DNA from: Sphingopyxis sp.
Lineage (GTDB): Bacteria; Pseudomonadota; Alphaproteobacteria; Sphingomonadales; Sphingomonadaceae
Direction: 5' to 3'
Assembly (NCBI GenBank): GCA_030148985.1
Contig: JASBSJ010000059.1
Coordinates: forward strand, 1-64,000
DNA: 64,000 bases
Shown: positions 8,468 to 17,125 of the stretch, one piece after another
Layout of the letters: every line of letters starts with the position of its first letter
How positions within the stretch are numbered: the stretch's first letter is position 1
Made by a program: the position numbers and the translations under genes
Notes under the pieces: model-generated
What the model was told of the DNA's origin: nothing
Databases searched by the model: none
Seen by the model: only the letters and a program-made list of their open reading frames with translations

Positions 8468-9811
8468 TCAGCTCGACGCGACGGTCATGCCGTCGATGCG
8501 CAGCGTCGGGGCGTTGGTGGCGTGGCGGAATTCAAGGTCGTTTGCGGGGATCAGCGCGGCAAACATGTCGATCAGATTGCCCGCGACGGTAAATTCCGCA
8601 ATCGGTTCGGCAATGGCGCCGTCGCGGATCAGGAAGCCCGACGCGCCGCGGCTGTAATCGCCCGTCACCGGATTGACGCCGTGCCCGATCAGCTCGGTGA
8701 CATAAATGCCCTCGGCGACACCCGCCATCAGCGCGGCCGGGCTTTCTGTGCCAGCTGCCAGGTGCAGATTGCTCGCTGCGACGCCCGATGCGCCGCCGCC
8801 GCGGCTCGCGTGGCCGGTGGGCGTCAGACCAAGCTGGCGTGCCGACGCGCTGTCGAGCAGCCAGCCGGTGATCCGCCCGTCCGCAACGATGTCGCGCGCC
8901 GCGGTCGGCAGTCCTTCGCCATCGAAAGCGCGGCTGCGCAGGCCGCGCGGGCGGTGGGGTTCGTCGCGGATGACGATGCTGCTGTCGAACAGCGCTCGAT
9001 CCTCCTTGCCGAGCAGGAAGCTTGTCCCGCGCGCGATCGCGGGGCCGGCGATCGCGGCGAGCAGATGGCCGACGATCCCGCCGCTGACGCGCGGGTCGAG
9101 AAAAATAGGCAGCTTTCCGTTCGGCGCCTTGCCGGGGTTCAGGCGCGCGACCGCGCGGGCGCCGGCGCGTGCGCCGATGGCGGCGGTGCTTTCGAGGTCG
9201 GTCAGGTGATGGGCGCTGTGCCAGGCATAGTCGCGCTGCATCGCCGCGCCTTCGCCCGCGATGACGCTCGCCGACAGGCTGTGCCCGCTCGATCCATAGC
9301 CGCCGGCAAAGCCGTGGCTGGTTGCGAGCGCAAAGCGCGTGCGGCTGTGGCTCGCGCTGCCGCCTTCGCTGTTGGTCACACCGGCGACCGCGCGCGCGGC
9401 GTCCTCGACGGCGCGCGCGGCTTCGCGCAGTGCCGCGGGGTCGGCTTCGCTCTGATCGTCGAGGTCGAGGTCGGGCACCGCGTCCTTGAACAGCAATTCT
9501 TCGGGCGCGAGGCCCGCATAGGGATCTTCGGGGGCTTCGCGGGCCATCGCGACGCAGCGGATGACCAGCTTGGCGAGTTCGCCCGCGTCCATGTCGGCGG
9601 TCGAAACGCTCGCGCTGCGCTGCCCGACGAACACGCGCAGCGAAATATCCTGCCCCTCCGACCGCTCGACATCCTCGAGCGCGCCGAGGCGCATCGTCAC
9701 CGACGTCGCGGCGTTACAATAATAGAGCGCGTCGGCGGCATCGGCGCCGGCCTTGGTCGCGGCGTCGCACAGCATTTGTGCGCGGTCGAGGGCTTCGGAA
9801 ACGGTGAGCAT
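8468..9811 (-). CDS. pmbA: TldE/PmbA family metalloprotease-like subunit
   Basis: A 447-residue PmbA/TldE protein, the expected length. TldD and TldE form a heterodimeric protease that matures microcin B17 and degrades CcdA in E. coli. TldE carries no metal-binding HExxxH motif, and none is seen here, which supports TldE rather than TldD. SFLLGKEDRALFDSSIVIRD and RGASGFLIRDGAIAEPIAEF are typical C-terminal segments. The partner tldD is not in this window. Upstream of the IMPase-family gene on the same strand. Confidence 0.92.
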   Translation of the reverse strand: MLTVSEALDRAQMLCDAATKAGADAADALYYCNAATSVTMRLGALEDVERSEGQDISLRVFVGQRSASVSTADMDAGELAKLVIRCVAMAREAPEDPYAGLAPEELLFKDAVPDLDLDDQSEADPAALREAARAVEDAARAVAGVTNSEGGSASHSRTRFALATSHGFAGGYGSSGHSLSASVIAGEGAAMQRDYAWHSAHHLTDLESTAAIGARAGARAVARLNPGKAPNGKLPIFLDPRVSGGIVGHLLAAIAGPAIARGTSFLLGKEDRALFDSSIVIRDEPHRPRGLRSRAFDGEGLPTAARDIVADGRITGWLLDSASARQLGLTPTGHASRGGGASGVAASNLHLAAGTESPAALMAGVAEGIYVTELIGHGVNPVTGDYSRGASGFLIRDGAIAEPIAEFTVAGNLIDMFAALIPANDLEFRHATNAPTLRIDGMTVASS

Positions 9812-9905
9812 CGCCGCGCTCTATACGGCGCGCGCGCGGGGGTCAAAAAAAGTCTTTAGCCGGCGTCATGCGGATTATGTCCGCGGCGACTAGGAACGCG
9901 AGAAA

Positions 9906-10295
9906 TCAGCCCGCGACCGCGGCGACCGCGGCCATTGCACCGCTGATCCACAGGAAGGGCAGGGTCAGCGCGGCGATCCACAGGCGGCGGACGTCGCGGC
10001 GGAAACGGGCATGGAGCCCCCAGCTTGCGAGCGCCTGACGGCTGAGATGATACCAGCGGCGTTCGGTCGAGCGCGCAACCGGAACCGCAAGGGCAAGCAG
10101 CATGACCAGTGCGACGACGATAAAGGCCGAGGGTGCCCCCGCGGCGACCGCACTCGTCACGAGCCAGATCTGAATTGCAGCGAAAGCGAGCAGAGCGGCG
10201 GCAGCGTGCCAAGTCATTCGGCGACCCAGGCTTCGTGCCGGTGGAACGCTTGCAGTCGCGCGGCGCCAGAGGCGCGGTCCGTAAGTCGATGCCAT
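9906..10295 (-). CDS. Hypothetical membrane protein, three predicted spans
   Basis: A 129-residue protein with a basic N-terminus and three hydrophobic segments at about 29-50, 54-73 and 107-128. The middle loop is rich in Arg and His (STERRWYHLSRQALASWGLH). A GGAGG 8 nt before the ATG at 10295 supports the start. No family recognised. It stands alone between pmbA and another hypothetical gene, all on the minus strand. Confidence 0.65.
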   Translation of the reverse strand: MASTYGPRLWRRATASVPPARSLGRRMTWHAAAALLAFAAIQIWLVTSAVAAGAPSAFIVVALVMLLALAVPVARSTERRWYHLSRQALASWGLHARFRRDVRRLWIAALTLPFLWISGAMAAVAAVAG

Positions 10296-10511
10296 GTTGT
10301 CAGCCTCCCCGGCCGGCGATTCCCAGAAACGCCACGATTTGCCTCAAAAATCCCCAAGTCAAGACAGATTGGCATCGATTCGTTAAATTTTTCCCTCAAT
10401 CCGACGCGAAAACGGAACCAAACCGCGCCAAAGCGCAGATAATGCTGCCGGATTAGCAGCATAAGGGGTTTCCGAGCAGGTCAGGAAGGCCCGAGCGGCC
10501 TGGTCCGCGCG

Positions 10512-11117
10512 TCAGTCTTGCGGCGGCGTCGGCAGCGGTTCGGCGTCGGCTTCATCGGGGGCCGACTGCATCGGCGCTTCGCCATTCGCCTGGCGCTCCA
10601 GTTCCGCGGCCGCCTGCTGGCGCTCGGCGAGCGCGCGTTCCTCGGCGACGACCGCGGCCTCGACCTGATCGGCGGCGGCATCGATGCCGGCGAGGCGCTT
10701 GGCGCGCTCGTCGGCGATCATCGCCTGCCAGTCGGTCTTGTCGGCGGCGCGGCGTTCGGCGCGCGCCCCCGCGAGCAGCGCCTGCGTGCAGCCGGTGAAG
10801 CCGCCAAGCCCGGTCGGCGAGCAGCTGTCGGTGCCGAAGCGGCCGACGCGCTCGAGCGCGACAACCTTGTTCGCCCACGCTTCGTTGCGGACATCGAGCG
10901 GGTTGCCGCGCAGCATCGGCGGCACGCGATAGCGCTCGGTTTCAGGCAGGCGATTACATACGACGATTTCGTCGGGGCTCGACTGTTCGCACTTGTCGTC
11001 GCCGTAAACGATGACCTGGTTGATCTTTTCGGCGTCGGGTGCCGCTTCCTGCGCCGCAGCGGGCATGGCGGCGGCGCTCCCGGCGAGGATCAGCGCGAAA
11101 AGGGGAAGGCGGGTCAT
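10512..11117 (-). CDS. Exported hypothetical protein
   Basis: A 201-residue protein with a Sec signal peptide (MTRLPLFALILAGSAAAMPA, cleavage near AAAQ). The mature part has four Cys in two pairs (CEQSSPDEIVVC and CSPTGLGGFTGC) that may form periplasmic disulfides. A Glu/Ala-rich, probably coiled-coil region follows (about 140-185), with an acidic Pro-rich end. AAAGGA 7 nt before the ATG at 11117 fixes the start; the track begins at an upstream TTG. Related proteins are common in sphingomonads as I recall them, but no function is known to me. Confidence 0.75.
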   Translation of the reverse strand: MTRLPLFALILAGSAAAMPAAAQEAAPDAEKINQVIVYGDDKCEQSSPDEIVVCNRLPETERYRVPPMLRGNPLDVRNEAWANKVVALERVGRFGTDSCSPTGLGGFTGCTQALLAGARAERRAADKTDWQAMIADERAKRLAGIDAAADQVEAAVVAEERALAERQQAAAELERQANGEAPMQSAPDEADAEPLPTPPQD

Positions 11118-11194
11118 CGGATCATCCTTTGTCAACTAGGCGCGGCTTGGCATTGCAACCCTGCATCGGTCATGAACGACGCCGGATTTCTGTA

Positions 11195-11722
11195 TCAGAT
11201 ACGTTTCGACAGCGCGATGGCTGCACGGCAACCTGCGCGGATCGCGAGGCTGAGTAGCGGATAGCCGGGGGCGCTTTCGGCGCCGGCCTTGAGCGCTGCA
11301 TCCTTATGTCCCAGCTCTTCGGCGCGGAAATCGGCGACCGCGGCGCTGAGTTCGGGGTCGCTGTCGCCCAGCTCGTCCAGCTGATCCCGGTAATGGCGAT
11401 CGATCTCGGTCTCGACCGCGGCGGTGCAGGCCATCGCGGCGCGCGGCCCCATCGCGGCGGTCACAGCGCCCAGCGCAAAGCCCGCGACGTTCCAGAACGG
11501 CTGGAGCGCGGTCGGGCGCACGCCGCGCTGTGCGATCATCGTGTCGAAGAATTTCCGGTGCCGCTCTTCCTGTTCGGCCATATGCGCGATTTCGCGCGCC
11601 ATCGGATGCCGGTCGCCCATCACCGCGAGCTGGCCGGCATAGATGCGCGTCGCACCATATTCGCCCGCCTGATCGACGCGGATCATCGATGCGGTGCGCT
11701 TGCCGGGCCTGTCCTCAGTCAT
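11195..11722 (-). CDS. coq7: COQ7-type demethoxyubiquinone hydroxylase
   Basis: A 175-residue di-iron carboxylate hydroxylase of the COQ7 family, which inserts the last ring hydroxyl in ubiquinone synthesis. The iron ligands are visible as MIRVDQAGEYGA (Glu), HMAEQEERHRKFF (ExxH) and, after the repeat of the four-helix motif, AVETEIDRHY and FRAEELGHKDAAL. It overlaps the upstream dsbB stop by ATGA (11719-11722), implying coupled translation with the disulfide oxidase, which itself passes electrons to quinone. Confidence 0.93.
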   Translation of the reverse strand: MTEDRPGKRTASMIRVDQAGEYGATRIYAGQLAVMGDRHPMAREIAHMAEQEERHRKFFDTMIAQRGVRPTALQPFWNVAGFALGAVTAAMGPRAAMACTAAVETEIDRHYRDQLDELGDSDPELSAAVADFRAEELGHKDAALKAGAESAPGYPLLSLAIRAGCRAAIALSKRI

Positions 11723-12201
11723 GCCGTCGGTGTGCGCCCGCGGCGCATCAAGGTCAAGACGAGGATGGCGGCCGCGAACGAGAAGATCGCGTTGAAACCC
11801 GCGAGCGAGATGCCGAACAGCGACCAGGGCACCGCGTCGCAGCGGACGAGCGGTGCGTTCATGATCGAATCGAGCGTGATGGGCCCGCTGGCGCTGGTCG
11901 CGCAGCTGGTGATGCCTTCCCAGAAGCCATATTCGACCCCGGCATGAAACACGCCGATCGCGCCGCTCACGGCGATCGCGGCGGCGGCGAGCAGCGTCAG
12001 CGCGCGCATCGCCGTGTCATTGCGGCGCAGCAACAAGGCAAGCAGCGCCAGCACGATCGCCGCCTGATGCGGCCAGCGCTGCCAATAACACATTTCGCAC
12101 GGATGCAGGCCAAAGCCATATTGCGACACGAGCGCGCCGCCATAGAGCAGCAGCGGCGCCGCAAGCGCGACGAGGGGGGCGGCAAGGCGCGATCCGAACA
12201 T
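11719..12201 (-). CDS. dsbB: Disulfide bond formation protein B
   Basis: A 160-residue four-span inner-membrane protein that reoxidises periplasmic DsbA and reduces quinone. The first redox pair is Cys35-Cys38 (HPCEMCYWQRWPH) and the second is Cys100 and Cys121 in the second periplasmic loop, as in DsbB. Its stop overlaps the coq7 start by 4 nt. No dsbA is in the window. A palindromic repeat lies between it and the upstream ctpA. Confidence 0.93.
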   Translation of the reverse strand: MFGSRLAAPLVALAAPLLLYGGALVSQYGFGLHPCEMCYWQRWPHQAAIVLALLALLLRRNDTAMRALTLLAAAAIAVSGAIGVFHAGVEYGFWEGITSCATSASGPITLDSIMNAPLVRCDAVPWSLFGISLAGFNAIFSFAAAILVLTLMRRGRTPTA

Positions 12202-12220
12202 TAAACTGATCCTGAAATGT

Positions 12221-12298
12221 CGTCATCCCGGCGCAGGCCGGGATCTCACCCTATCGGTTTACTGCACCGGTGAGATCCCGGCCTGCGCCGGGATGACG
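12221..12298. repeat. Palindromic repeat, family B (CGTCATCCCGGC type)
   Basis: CGTCATCCCGGCGCAGGCCG mirrored by the inverted copy ending GGGATGACG, total about 78 bp. This copy carries GCAGG where most others have GAAGG, and the change is matched in both arms, so the pairing is preserved. It lies between ctpA and dsbB. Confidence 0.88.
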
Positions 12299-12313
12299 GG
12301 AAGAAGCATAGTG

Positions 12314-13714
12314 TCAGTTGCGCCGCGCCGGCTTCGCGGCGGGCTTGCTCGCCGCGGCCATGCGCGGGGTTCCCGGACCGATCCGCCCGATCGTCTGCAG
12401 CGCATAGTGAAGCTGGAAATCCTCGATCCCCTTGGCTTTCAGCTCCTCCGCAGTCGCGGTGAAGCGCGGGTCGGCCTTTTCATCCTTTTCGATCAGGCCG
12501 TCATCGACCTTTTTCTCGTTGATGAGGTGACGGCGCAAATCGCTTTCGCGGAACTTGGGACGCGACGCATAATCGGGGTCGCTGAGCTGCGGCACCTGAA
12601 TGTCGGGATCGATCCCGCCTTCCTGCACGCTGCGGCCCGACGGCGTGTAATAGCGCGCGGTGGTGAGCCGCAGCGCGGTCACGTCGCTGAGCGGCAATAT
12701 CGTCTGCACCGATCCCTTGCCGAAGCTGCGCTCGCCCATCACGATCGCGCGATGCTGATCCTGCAGCGCGCCCGCGACGATTTCGGACGCCGAGGCCGAT
12801 CCCGAATCGATCAGCACGACGACCGGAGCGCCGCCCGCCAGATCGCCGGGTTCGGCGAAATAGCGTTCGATGTCGCCCTTGCGGCGACCGCGCTGCGACA
12901 CGATCTCGCCGCGTTCGAGGAACAGGTCGCTGATCCCGACCGCCTCGTCGAGCAGCCCGCCGGGGTTAGACCGCAGGTCGAGCACCCAGCCGCGCGGTTT
13001 CTTGCCCAGCGATTTTTCGACCGCCATCATTGCGGCCTTCAGGTCGGTCGTCGCATCGGCCGAGAAGCTGGTAACGGTGAGCACGCCGACGTCGCCGCTG
13101 ACCTCCCATTTGACGGGCTTCAGGTCGATGATCTCGCGCGTCAGCGTCATCTCGATCGGCTTGTCCTGGCCTTCGCGGACGACGGTGATGCCGATCGACG
13201 TGCCCGGCCGTCCGCGCATCTGTTCGACCGCTTCGTCGAGCGTCAGCCCGAAGATCAGCTCGTCGTTGATATGGGTGATATAATCGCCCGCCTTGATCCC
13301 CGCCTTGGCGGCCGGGGTGTCGGCGGTCGGCGCGATGACCTTGACGACGCCGTCCTCCATCGTCACCGAGAGGCCGAGGCCGCCATATTCGCCGTCGGTC
13401 TGGGTGCGCAGGTTGGTAAAGCCGCGCGCGTCGAGATAGCCCGAATGCGGGTCGAGGCTGGCGAGCATCCCGTTGATCGCGCCTTCGATCAGCTTCGAAT
13501 CCTCGACCGGTTCGACATAGTTTGACTTCACTTCCAGATAGACGTCCATGAAGCGCGCGATTTCTTCCTGCGTCTTCGAATCGACGCTCGCCATGGCGCC
13601 GGTCGCGAGCGGCACGAGCGCCAGCGTCGAAAGCGCGGCGGCGCCCTGCCACAGCGCAAAGCGGCGGCGCGGCGAAGCGGACGGGCGGGCGGCGGTCGTG
13701 GTCGAGTCGGTCAT
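12314..13714 (-). CDS. ctpA: S41 family carboxy-terminal processing peptidase
   Basis: A 466-residue CtpA: N-terminal export signal or membrane anchor (about 20-43), PDZ domain (about 110-180), then the S41 protease core. The Ser-Lys dyad is visible as IDSGSASASEIVAGAL (nucleophile about Ser308) and ERSFGKGSVQ (about Lys333), with the expected 25-residue spacing. Such proteases trim periplasmic and envelope proteins. The track starts at a GTG (13717); the adjacent ATG at 13714 is preferred. It lies 133 nt downstream of envC on the same strand, and envC-ctpA pairing is common in this class. Confidence 0.94.
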   Translation of the reverse strand: MTDSTTTAARPSASPRRRFALWQGAAALSTLALVPLATGAMASVDSKTQEEIARFMDVYLEVKSNYVEPVEDSKLIEGAINGMLASLDPHSGYLDARGFTNLRTQTDGEYGGLGLSVTMEDGVVKVIAPTADTPAAKAGIKAGDYITHINDELIFGLTLDEAVEQMRGRPGTSIGITVVREGQDKPIEMTLTREIIDLKPVKWEVSGDVGVLTVTSFSADATTDLKAAMMAVEKSLGKKPRGWVLDLRSNPGGLLDEAVGISDLFLERGEIVSQRGRRKGDIERYFAEPGDLAGGAPVVVLIDSGSASASEIVAGALQDQHRAIVMGERSFGKGSVQTILPLSDVTALRLTTARYYTPSGRSVQEGGIDPDIQVPQLSDPDYASRPKFRESDLRRHLINEKKVDDGLIEKDEKADPRFTATAEELKAKGIEDFQLHYALQTIGRIGPGTPRMAAASKPAAKPARRN

Positions 13715-13847
13715 CACAATCTTTCGCTCAGGCGCGGGAAACCCGCCTTATAATCCCCGGAGCGCCATCCTCCTACGCATTTATGCGGTCGTCAAGCATG
13801 GCATCCCGATCGGGGAAAGCGGGCGCGCGGACAATGAACTGGGGCGA

Positions 13848-15065
13848 TCAGCCGATCATCGCGACAATATCGACCGGGCGGCCGCCGCGGCGCAGCTCGA
13901 CTGTGATGCGGCTGTCGTCCGATGCTGCGCGGCCGACCGGCGCGCCGGACCCCACCGTGTCGCCGACGCCGACCGACAGCGCGATCATGCCGGCAAGCAG
14001 CGAGACCCAGCCGCCGCCATGATCGATGATGACGATCTTGCCATAGCCGCGATAATCGCCCGCAAAGCTGACGCGGCCGGGGGCGGGCGCAACGACCTGG
14101 CCGCCCGGCTGGGCCGCGATGGTGATGCCGCGCGACCGCACGCCGCTTTCGTTCACCTCGCCCAGCCCCGCGACGATGCGCCCGACGACGGGCAAGCGAT
14201 AGGCGCTGCCGGTGAGGCCGGCCTCGCGCGCGGCGGGCGGGGCGATGGCGCTGGCCGGACCAGCGGCGGGGTTGCGCGGGCGCGGGAGCGGTCCCGCAAG
14301 CTGTCCCAGTTCGGCGCGCACCAACCCGTCGGCTTCGAGCGCATCCATCAAATCGACAATGTCGCGCGCTTTTTCGCCCAGCCCCAGCGCGCGGTCGGCT
14401 TCGAGCCGCGCGCTGCTCATCAGTTCGCGTGAACGCAGCCGCCCTTCGTTTTCGAGCCGCGTGAATGCATCGCGCCGCGCGGCAAGCTGCGCCCGGCTGG
14501 CCGCCAGCGCGTCGAGCGCGATCGCCTGTTGCCGCCGCGCGGTGTCGAGCAGGGTCAGCTCGCGGCGGACCCCGACGGTGCGCCGTGCGATTACCGGCAT
14601 CGCGGCGTCGAGCACCGCGCGGGCGTGGACCATGTCGCGGAGCGACCCCGGCTGTGCGAGCACGCTGACCGGCGGCTGGCGGCTCAATTGCTGGAGCGAG
14701 GCGGCGAGTTCGAGCAAGGGCTGCTGCTGTTCCGCGAGCCGCGCGCGCTGCGCCGAGAGGCGGCGCGTGACCAGCGCGACGCGCGCCTCGCCCGCGCTGA
14801 TGTCGGCTTCGGCCGACTGGATGCGCGCGGCGAGCGCGGCGCTGCGCTTTTGCAACCGGTCGGCTTCGCTGACTGCGGCGTCGGCCTGTTTTTCGAGCAG
14901 CGCGCTCCGCGCCATTGCCGCCGCCGATTGCTCCCTGGCGTCGACCAGCTGGGCGCGCTCGCGTGTGGCGATCACTTGCGGATCGAAAATATCGCTCTGC
15001 GCCAGCGCGAATGCGCCGCCCGCCATCAGCGCGGCGACCGCCAATCCGGCTCGCGCGCGCCTCAC
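13848..15065 (-). CDS. envC: EnvC-like murein hydrolase activator, M23 fold
   Basis: A 405-residue protein: N-terminal signal anchor, long coiled coil (about 30-240, rich in Ala, Arg, Gln, Glu), Pro/Ala linker, then a C-terminal LytM/M23 domain (about 295-400). The metal ligands of active M23 enzymes are missing: the usual HxxxD position reads SRGITI, and the final HxH position reads SLLAGM. This is as in EnvC, which activates amidases rather than cutting peptidoglycan. The GTG at 15065 overlaps the rlmH stop as GTGA and has GAAGGG upstream; the track start at 15119 would overlap rlmH by 58 nt. Confidence 0.88.
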   Translation of the reverse strand: MRRARAGLAVAALMAGGAFALAQSDIFDPQVIATRERAQLVDAREQSAAAMARSALLEKQADAAVSEADRLQKRSAALAARIQSAEADISAGEARVALVTRRLSAQRARLAEQQQPLLELAASLQQLSRQPPVSVLAQPGSLRDMVHARAVLDAAMPVIARRTVGVRRELTLLDTARRQQAIALDALAASRAQLAARRDAFTRLENEGRLRSRELMSSARLEADRALGLGEKARDIVDLMDALEADGLVRAELGQLAGPLPRPRNPAAGPASAIAPPAAREAGLTGSAYRLPVVGRIVAGLGEVNESGVRSRGITIAAQPGGQVVAPAPGRVSFAGDYRGYGKIVIIDHGGGWVSLLAGMIALSVGVGDTVGSGAPVGRAASDDSRITVELRRGGRPVDIVAMIG

Positions 15066-15490
15066 TGCCGCCCTTCGCGGTGATAGGGATGACCCGCGAC
15101 GATGCTGGTGGCGCGCCACAATTGTTCGGCGAGCATCGCGCGCGCCATCAGATGCGGCCAGGTCGCGCGGCCGAAGGCGATGACCTTGTCGGCGCCCTCG
15201 CGCTCCTCCGGGGTGAAACCGTCGGCGGCGCCGAGGCAGAAGCGCGCCTCGCGCACCCCGCCATCGCGCCAGTTTTCGAGCAATTTTGCAAATTCGAGCG
15301 AGGATATTTGCTCGCCGCCCTCGTCGAGCAATATGGTGCGGCTGCCCGCTGCCGCGGCGGGAACGCGCCCGCCGGTGTCGGGGAGTTCCGAAATCTTCTG
15401 CGCCCAGGTCACGCGCTTCATATAGCGCTCGACCAGTTCGGCCTCGGGCCCACGCCCTATGCGCCCGCGCGCGATGATGTGCAGCAACAT
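15062..15490 (-). CDS. rlmH: 23S rRNA (pseudouridine1915-N3)-methyltransferase
   Basis: A 142-residue SPOUT methyltransferase. LLDEGGEQISSLEFAKLL and FCLGAADGFTPEER (the SAM-binding knot, normally IGGADG) identify RlmH, which methylates pseudouridine 1915 in helix 69 of 23S rRNA in assembled 70S ribosomes. It lies 33 nt after rsfS; the pair is widely conserved. Its TGA overlaps the envC GTG. Confidence 0.96.
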   Translation of the reverse strand: MLLHIIARGRIGRGPEAELVERYMKRVTWAQKISELPDTGGRVPAAAAGSRTILLDEGGEQISSLEFAKLLENWRDGGVREARFCLGAADGFTPEEREGADKVIAFGRATWPHLMARAMLAEQLWRATSIVAGHPYHREGRQ

Positions 15491-15523
15491 AAACGTCCGC
15501 CTAGCCGGTAGGCGGGACGGACG

Positions 15524-15922
15524 TCAATTTGCTGCTGCGACCGGCGGCGCGTCGCCGAACGACCACATGCGCTCGAGGTTATAGAAGCTGCGCACCTCGG
15601 GGCGGAACAGGTGGACGATGACATCGCCCGCATCGAGCAGCACCCAATCGGCATTGGGCAGCCCTTCGACGCGGACCGGACGGCCCGCTTCCTGCTTGAT
15701 CCGCTGCGCCAGCTTCTCGGCGATCGCCGAGACGTGGCGCGTCGAACGGCCGCTCGCGATCACCATATGGTCGGCGATGCTGCTTTTGCCGGCAAGCGGA
15801 ATCGAGATGGTTTCCTGGGCCTGGTCCTCGTCCAGCTGGTGGAGGATCAGCGCGTGGAGCGCGTCCACGCTGTCATTGGCAGGAGCGGCGCCCGGCGCGG
15901 CCCCCTGGGTGGCGGAGATCAA
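15524..15922 (-). CDS. rsfS: Ribosome silencing factor RsfS
   Basis: A 132-residue RsfS/Iojap protein (from the TTG). It binds L14 and blocks subunit joining when nutrients are short. DHMVIASGRSTRHVSAIAEK and NADWVLLDAGDVIVHLFRPE plus RSFYNLERMW are the family hallmarks. Two starts are possible: ATG at 15955, overlapping nadD by 37 nt, or TTG at 15922 with AAAGGA 5 nt upstream, overlapping the nadD stop as TTGA. I prefer the TTG because 4-nt overlaps recur in this operon. Confidence 0.93.
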   Translation of the reverse strand: MISATQGAAPGAAPANDSVDALHALILHQLDEDQAQETISIPLAGKSSIADHMVIASGRSTRHVSAIAEKLAQRIKQEAGRPVRVEGLPNADWVLLDAGDVIVHLFRPEVRSFYNLERMWSFGDAPPVAAAN

Positions 15923-16572
15923 ATGCGTCCTTTCTTGGTCGGTTCCACCAGCCATGAACGCGTGATCGGGTCGCGCAGCGCGCGGCCTTCATAGCGTTCG
16001 AACCAGCGGGGGTTGGCCTGCCGTATCGCAGTCGCGGATCGCACATCGGGCGAAAATCGCAAGAACACGAGGGCGGGCGGTCTCCAGTCTGTCCAATGCT
16101 TATTCTGGTCTGCGGGCCGGACAAATCGCCGCAGCCATCCCATCGCACGTCTTGCATGGGCGTGATCATTATAGCCCGGACGCGCGATAACCGCAATCGG
16201 CATCAATCGCGCAATCCCCCGCCAGTCGCGCCATTGGGGCAGTTGGACCAGATTGTCGGCGCCGATGATCCAGATAAACTGGCGGTCGGGATAGCGGCGG
16301 ACGAGCTTTTTAAGCGTGTCGATCGTGTAGCGCGTGCCAAGCTCGGCCTCGATTCCCGTCGCGCGAATGGGTGCGCGCCGCGCCATGCGCCGCGCCGAGG
16401 CGAGCCGTGCGGGGAGGGGCGCCATGCCTGCCCTGGGCTTGAGCGGATTGCCGGGCGAGACGAGCCACCAGAGCTCATCCAGCCCGAGCGCGTCGATCGC
16501 ATTGAGGCTGATCGCGCGATGCCCGCCGTGCGCAGGGTTGAAGCTGCCGCCGAGGAGGCCGGTGGGGATCAT
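15919..16572 (-). CDS. nadD: Nicotinate-nucleotide adenylyltransferase
   Basis: A 217-residue nucleotidyltransferase making nicotinic acid adenine dinucleotide, an essential step to NAD. GLLGGSFNPAHGGHRAIS contains the GxFxPxHxGH nucleotide-binding motif, and the C-terminal FSPDVRSATAIRQ is the ISxTxxR-like motif, with Asp-Val in place of the usual Ile-Ser. The ATG at 16572 overlaps the toxin stop as ATGA; the track start (16677) is too early. It belongs to the nadD-rsfS-rlmH group found in many bacteria, here preceded by a toxin-antitoxin pair. Confidence 0.95.
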   Translation of the reverse strand: MIPTGLLGGSFNPAHGGHRAISLNAIDALGLDELWWLVSPGNPLKPRAGMAPLPARLASARRMARRAPIRATGIEAELGTRYTIDTLKKLVRRYPDRQFIWIIGADNLVQLPQWRDWRGIARLMPIAVIARPGYNDHAHARRAMGWLRRFVRPADQNKHWTDWRPPALVFLRFSPDVRSATAIRQANPRWFERYEGRALRDPITRSWLVEPTKKGRI

Positions 16573-16856
16573 GGCAGGCTCTGCCAGTCGCTGCGGTTGT
16601 GCTGAACCCGCGCGATGAGAATCCCGTCCGGCTCGATTTGATAGATGAGAAGCAGCGGTGTCGCGGGCACCCGCCACTTGCGCAATGCACCGTCCGTGAA
16701 CGTCGGACCGGCGCGCGGGCGATCGAGCAGAAATTCGGCAGCCTCCAGCGCGGCATCGACGGCACGAACGGCAAATTCAGGATCGAGCGTCGCGTAAAAA
16801 TCTTCGATATGCGCGAGATCCGAGCGTGCGGGCCCGGACCATCGGAGCCGAGCCAT
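16569..16856 (-). CDS. RelE/ParE family toxin
   Basis: A 95-residue protein. RLRWSGPARSDLAHIEDFYA and the C-terminal LLIYQIEPDGILIARVQHNR fit the RelE/ParE fold, with the helical hairpin first and the beta-sheet core after; the final RVQHNRSDW resembles ParE rather than RelE. ParE toxins poison DNA gyrase; RelE cleaves mRNA; I cannot tell which this does. Its ATG shares one base with the antitoxin stop (TGATG), and its own stop overlaps the nadD start (ATGA). Confidence 0.9.
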   Translation of the reverse strand: MARLRWSGPARSDLAHIEDFYATLDPEFAVRAVDAALEAAEFLLDRPRAGPTFTDGALRKWRVPATPLLLIYQIEPDGILIARVQHNRSDWQSLP

Positions 16857-17125
16857 CAAACGGCGACGTCCCTTTTCGCGTCCCGTTGCGCCCGTCGATC
16901 AGCGATCCACTGTTTCATGTCGTCGTGCGAAATCCAGTCGCCCGCTTCCGCGGCATCAAGGCCTTCTTGAACAAATGCCAGAAACTCCGCCTCGCGCCGA
17001 GCATGTTCACGCACCGCCTGAGAGACGAACCATGCGCGGCTGCGACCTTGTGCTGCGACGATCTCATCGACAAGGGCGACGGTGTCGTCATCGACACGGG
17101 CGGAAATGACGGTCTGCTTGGTCAT
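16856..17125 (-). CDS. CopG/ParD-type ribbon-helix-helix antitoxin
   Basis: An 89-residue protein. MTKQTVISARVDDDTVALVD is the beta strand and first helix of a ribbon-helix-helix DNA-binding domain, RSRAWFVSQAVREHARR continues it, and the C-terminal acidic helix (EGLDAAEAGDWISHDDMKQW) should wrap the toxin. The track fuses this frame to an upstream shadow of proA (16856-17488). The true start at 17125 lies just 7 nt after a good -10 box. A perfect 20-bp palindrome directly upstream is the probable autorepression site. Confidence 0.9.
   Translation of the reverse strand: MTKQTVISARVDDDTVALVDEIVAAQGRSRAWFVSQAVREHARREAEFLAFVQEGLDAAEAGDWISHDDMKQWIADRRAQRDAKRDVAV

Noticed and set aside
9856-10212. 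118-residue minus-strand ORF overlapping 9906-10295
   Set aside because: The overlapping frame has a good ribosome-binding site and membrane segments; this one does not.
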